A DNA stretch of 6,689 bases from an uncultured bacterium (GTDB taxonomy: Bacteria; Patescibacteriota; Saccharimonadia; Saccharimonadales; Saccharimonadaceae): positions 1 to 6,689 of the forward strand of contig CALAKV010000032.1 in assembly GCA_937922985.1 (NCBI GenBank). The letters are read 5' to 3'. Numbering within the stretch: position 1 is the first letter of the stretch; each line of letters opens with the position of its first letter. A program made the translations under genes and the position numbers. The notes beneath the pieces were generated by a model, which was not told the origin of the DNA, did not search any database, and saw only the letters and a list, made by a program, of their open reading frames with translations. Positions 5,285 through 6,689 of this stretch are shown in pieces.

Positions 5285-5293
5285 CTCCACCCC
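5285..5293 (-). promoter_or_regulatory. Ribosome-binding site that decides the phosphatase start
   Basis: The minus strand reads GGGGTGGAG just before the ATG at 5281. The G-run is about 8 nt from this ATG, whereas for the in-frame GTG inside the same motif (5290) no purine-rich site lies upstream at a usable distance. This favours the ATG. Confidence 0.6.
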
Positions 5294-5317
5294 AATCTAA
5301 AAATATACTACCAATAA

Positions 5318-5347
5318 ATGATAGCACATTTTTTATTATTATGTCAA
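5318..5347 (-). promoter_or_regulatory. Promoter of the HAD phosphatase gene, extended -10 type
   Basis: A perfect TTGACA -35 box (5342-5347) begins 1 nt after the sortase stop codon. After an 18-nt spacer comes TATCAT (5318-5323), preceded by TGC, which makes the TGn extended -10 element. The predicted start near 5311 gives a leader of about 30 nt that contains the ribosome-binding site. No terminator is visible between the sortase stop and this promoter, so secY-sortase transcripts may also run into the phosphatase gene. Confidence 0.8.
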
Positions 5348-5348
5348 A

Positions 5349-6050
5349 TTAAGACTTTCTAACAGCTCTTAACATCACTCGTTTATTAAAGGTATTCTTT
5401 GAATAATCCCAGTCACCAACACATGTTATAATATTCAATCCTTCTTTTGAAGGCTCAAATGAATCAAGCATCGTGCTCATTCCAAATTTATTTTTTTCAT
5501 CATTAATTTCATCAACAGTCATTTCACGAACATCTTTAACTTCATAAGTTATTTTTTGTCCATCGCCCCTTTCAACTATTATGTCTGAGCCTTTCGAAAG
5601 ATTACCAAGATTTTCGAAAATACCCCCTTTAGTCGGACCTCCATTATGGCCATCTATGAGAAGTGCGCCTTTAGAGTTTCCTGGTAGGGCACTTTTTACA
5701 TACCATCCAGCATCATGAATTGAAATTGGCGAATCTAGTTGGTTAGTATTCTTTATTAATCCTAATTGAACAACACGAGCATTTGAGATTTTTAACTTAG
5801 GAATTGATAAAAATCTTGGAAAAAGTGGATTAGAAACTTGATAAGAGTTCTTTTTCTCTTCAGTAACTTCAGTTTCATCAACTTGGTGAGTTAATGTCGA
5901 GCCGCCTGGAATTTGCTGCTGATTTTTTTTAGGTTGTAGAAAATTATTATATACATAAATTCCAGTATATCCTATTAAACAAACCCAACAAATTATAAGA
6001 ACTACAGACAATATTTTTTTAGCTTTTTTTCGAGAATTTTTAATCTTCAT
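5349..6050 (-). CDS. Membrane-anchored sortase (class E/F-like transpeptidase)
   Basis: Sortases are extracytoplasmic cysteine transpeptidases that cut a sorting motif in a substrate and join it to a cell-surface or pilin amine. The 233-residue protein has a basic N-terminus, one membrane segment at about 13-36, a polar linker to about 75, and a sortase beta-barrel to the end. The catalytic triad is visible: H135 in LIDGHNGG, C210 in IITCVGDW, and R224 in NKRVMLRA, 14 residues after the cysteine. The short barrel and the TCxGxxD-like cysteine context look most like class E or F, but the class is not certain. No LPXTG-like substrate is seen in the window. It begins 12 nt after secY, with an AAAGAG overlapping the secY stop as a likely ribosome-binding site, so co-transcription with secY is probable. 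It is AT-richer than the ribosomal genes. Confidence 0.93.
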   Translation of the reverse strand: MKIKNSRKKAKKILSVVLIICWVCLIGYTGIYVYNNFLQPKKNQQQIPGGSTLTHQVDETEVTEEKKNSYQVSNPLFPRFLSIPKLKISNARVVQLGLIKNTNQLDSPISIHDAGWYVKSALPGNSKGALLIDGHNGGPTKGGIFENLGNLSKGSDIIVERGDGQKITYEVKDVREMTVDEINDEKNKFGMSTMLDSFEPSKEGLNIITCVGDWDYSKNTFNKRVMLRAVRKS

Positions 6051-6062
6051 TTAAAGATCTCT

Positions 6063-6689
6063 TTATTTATAATCGTCGTAAGTAACCATCAACGCTCGTG
6101 AATTTATCTGTCTAATAGTTTCGAGAGCAACAGTCACAATAATCAAGATTCCAGTTCCACCAATTGAAAGATTACTATTTTGGATTGAAGCCAGATTATA
6201 TAGGAGATAATCGGCAACAAATGGTAATAATGCAATCAAACCAAGAGCCACTGCGCCAAACAAATTTAAGCGATTTACTACTTTATTTAAATATTTTGCT
6301 GTCGAAATTCCAGGGCGTATACCTTCAATAAATCCACCTTGTTTTTGAAGATTGTCAGCGATTTCATTCGAGTTAAATACAATCGAAGTATAAAAATATG
6401 TAAATACCACGATTAAAACAAAATATACGGCCGGATAAATAAACGACTCAGGAGAAGATCCGGTAAAAGTTCCTTGATTTGGGGCAGAAAACCATTTAAT
6501 TAAGTTTTCAGCCAATGAAACATTAACTTTAGCATTCTTCATTACCTGACCAATAAACGCAGGAAGACTTAAGAACGAAACAGCAAAAATTACTGGGATA
6601 ACACCGGCAACAATAAGTTTTACTGGCAATATACTTTTTATTCCACCATAAGATGAATTTCCATGAACTCGTTTTGCGTAATTAATAGT
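6063..6689 (-). CDS. secY: Protein translocase subunit SecY, C-terminal part (partial)
   Basis: SecY is the channel of the SecYEG translocon in the plasma membrane. The frame is open to the window edge, giving 208 C-terminal residues; the true start is outside. It opens with INYAKRVHGNSSYGG (2-16), the conserved cytoplasmic loop before TM7. Membrane segments follow at about 26-47 (TM7), 84-104 (TM8), 142-165 (TM9) and 176-190 (TM10). The fifth cytoplasmic loop reads NEIADNLQKQGGFIEGIRPG (108-127) and keeps R125, the residue that matches E. coli R357 needed for SecA and ribosome work. The TTG at 6629 inside the frame is an ordinary leucine codon. The sortase gene follows after 12 nt where adk often lies. 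Confidence 0.97.
   Translation of the reverse strand, partial: TINYAKRVHGNSSYGGIKSILPVKLIVAGVIPVIFAVSFLSLPAFIGQVMKNAKVNVSLAENLIKWFSAPNQGTFTGSSPESFIYPAVYFVLIVVFTYFYTSIVFNSNEIADNLQKQGGFIEGIRPGISTAKYLNKVVNRLNLFGAVALGLIALLPFVADYLLYNLASIQNSNLSIGGTGILIIVTVALETIRQINSRALMVTYDDYK

Noticed and set aside
6627..6629. TTG as a start codon for a short SecY-like protein
   Set aside because: The frame stays open to the window edge and the upstream 20 codons encode conserved SecY sequence, so this is an internal Leu codon and the gene is cut by the window.
1..6689. CRISPR array, tRNA, insertion sequence or attachment site
   Set aside because: I saw no regularly spaced repeats, cloverleaf, transposase, terminal inverted repeats or long direct repeats.

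Overview
The window is a piece of bacterial chromosome in which every recognised gene lies on the minus strand, so transcription runs from high to low coordinates. Its core is the end of the spc/alpha ribosomal-protein cluster: secY (cut by the window edge), then a sortase gene and a HAD phosphatase gene, then infA, rpmJ, rpsM, rpsK, rpsD, rpoA, rplQ, rplM and rpsI, followed by the start of an unrelated membrane protein. The AT-rich composition, very tight packing, cysteine-free L36 and S4, and unusual S11 and S13 sequences suggest a small-genome lineage. Candidatus Saccharibacteria (TM7, Patescibacteria/CPR) is my best guess, made from protein resemblance by eye and not from a search. UGA acts as a stop (rpsM ends on TGA at the expected length), so the UGA-glycine code of Gracilibacteria and Absconditabacteria does not apply.

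Layout in transcription order. (1) 6689-6063 is the C-terminal 208 residues of SecY. (2) 6050-5349 is a membrane-anchored class E/F-like sortase, 12 nt after secY and probably co-transcribed with it. (3) 5347-4351 is a self-contained unit with a strong promoter, a HAD-superfamily IB-type phosphatase and a GNRA-loop terminator. (4) 4319-202 is the ribosomal operon. It has a near-consensus promoter that would start an almost leaderless infA mRNA, nine genes separated by 0-23 nt except for a 101-nt infA-rpmJ gap holding a stem-loop, and a clear terminator after rpsI. (5) 175-1 is the N-terminus of an unrecognised single-pass membrane protein.

The nine-gene operon makes initiation factor IF-1, six ribosomal proteins of known assembly roles plus L36 and S9, and the RNA polymerase alpha subunit, linking translation and transcription capacity. 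SecY would insert the sortase and the unknown membrane protein. The sortase and the phosphatase lie where many bacteria carry adk and map, which is the main accessory feature of the locus. No RNA genes, insertion sequences, CRISPR arrays or long repeats were seen. I found several unusual features but no clear case for a wholly new multi-gene system.
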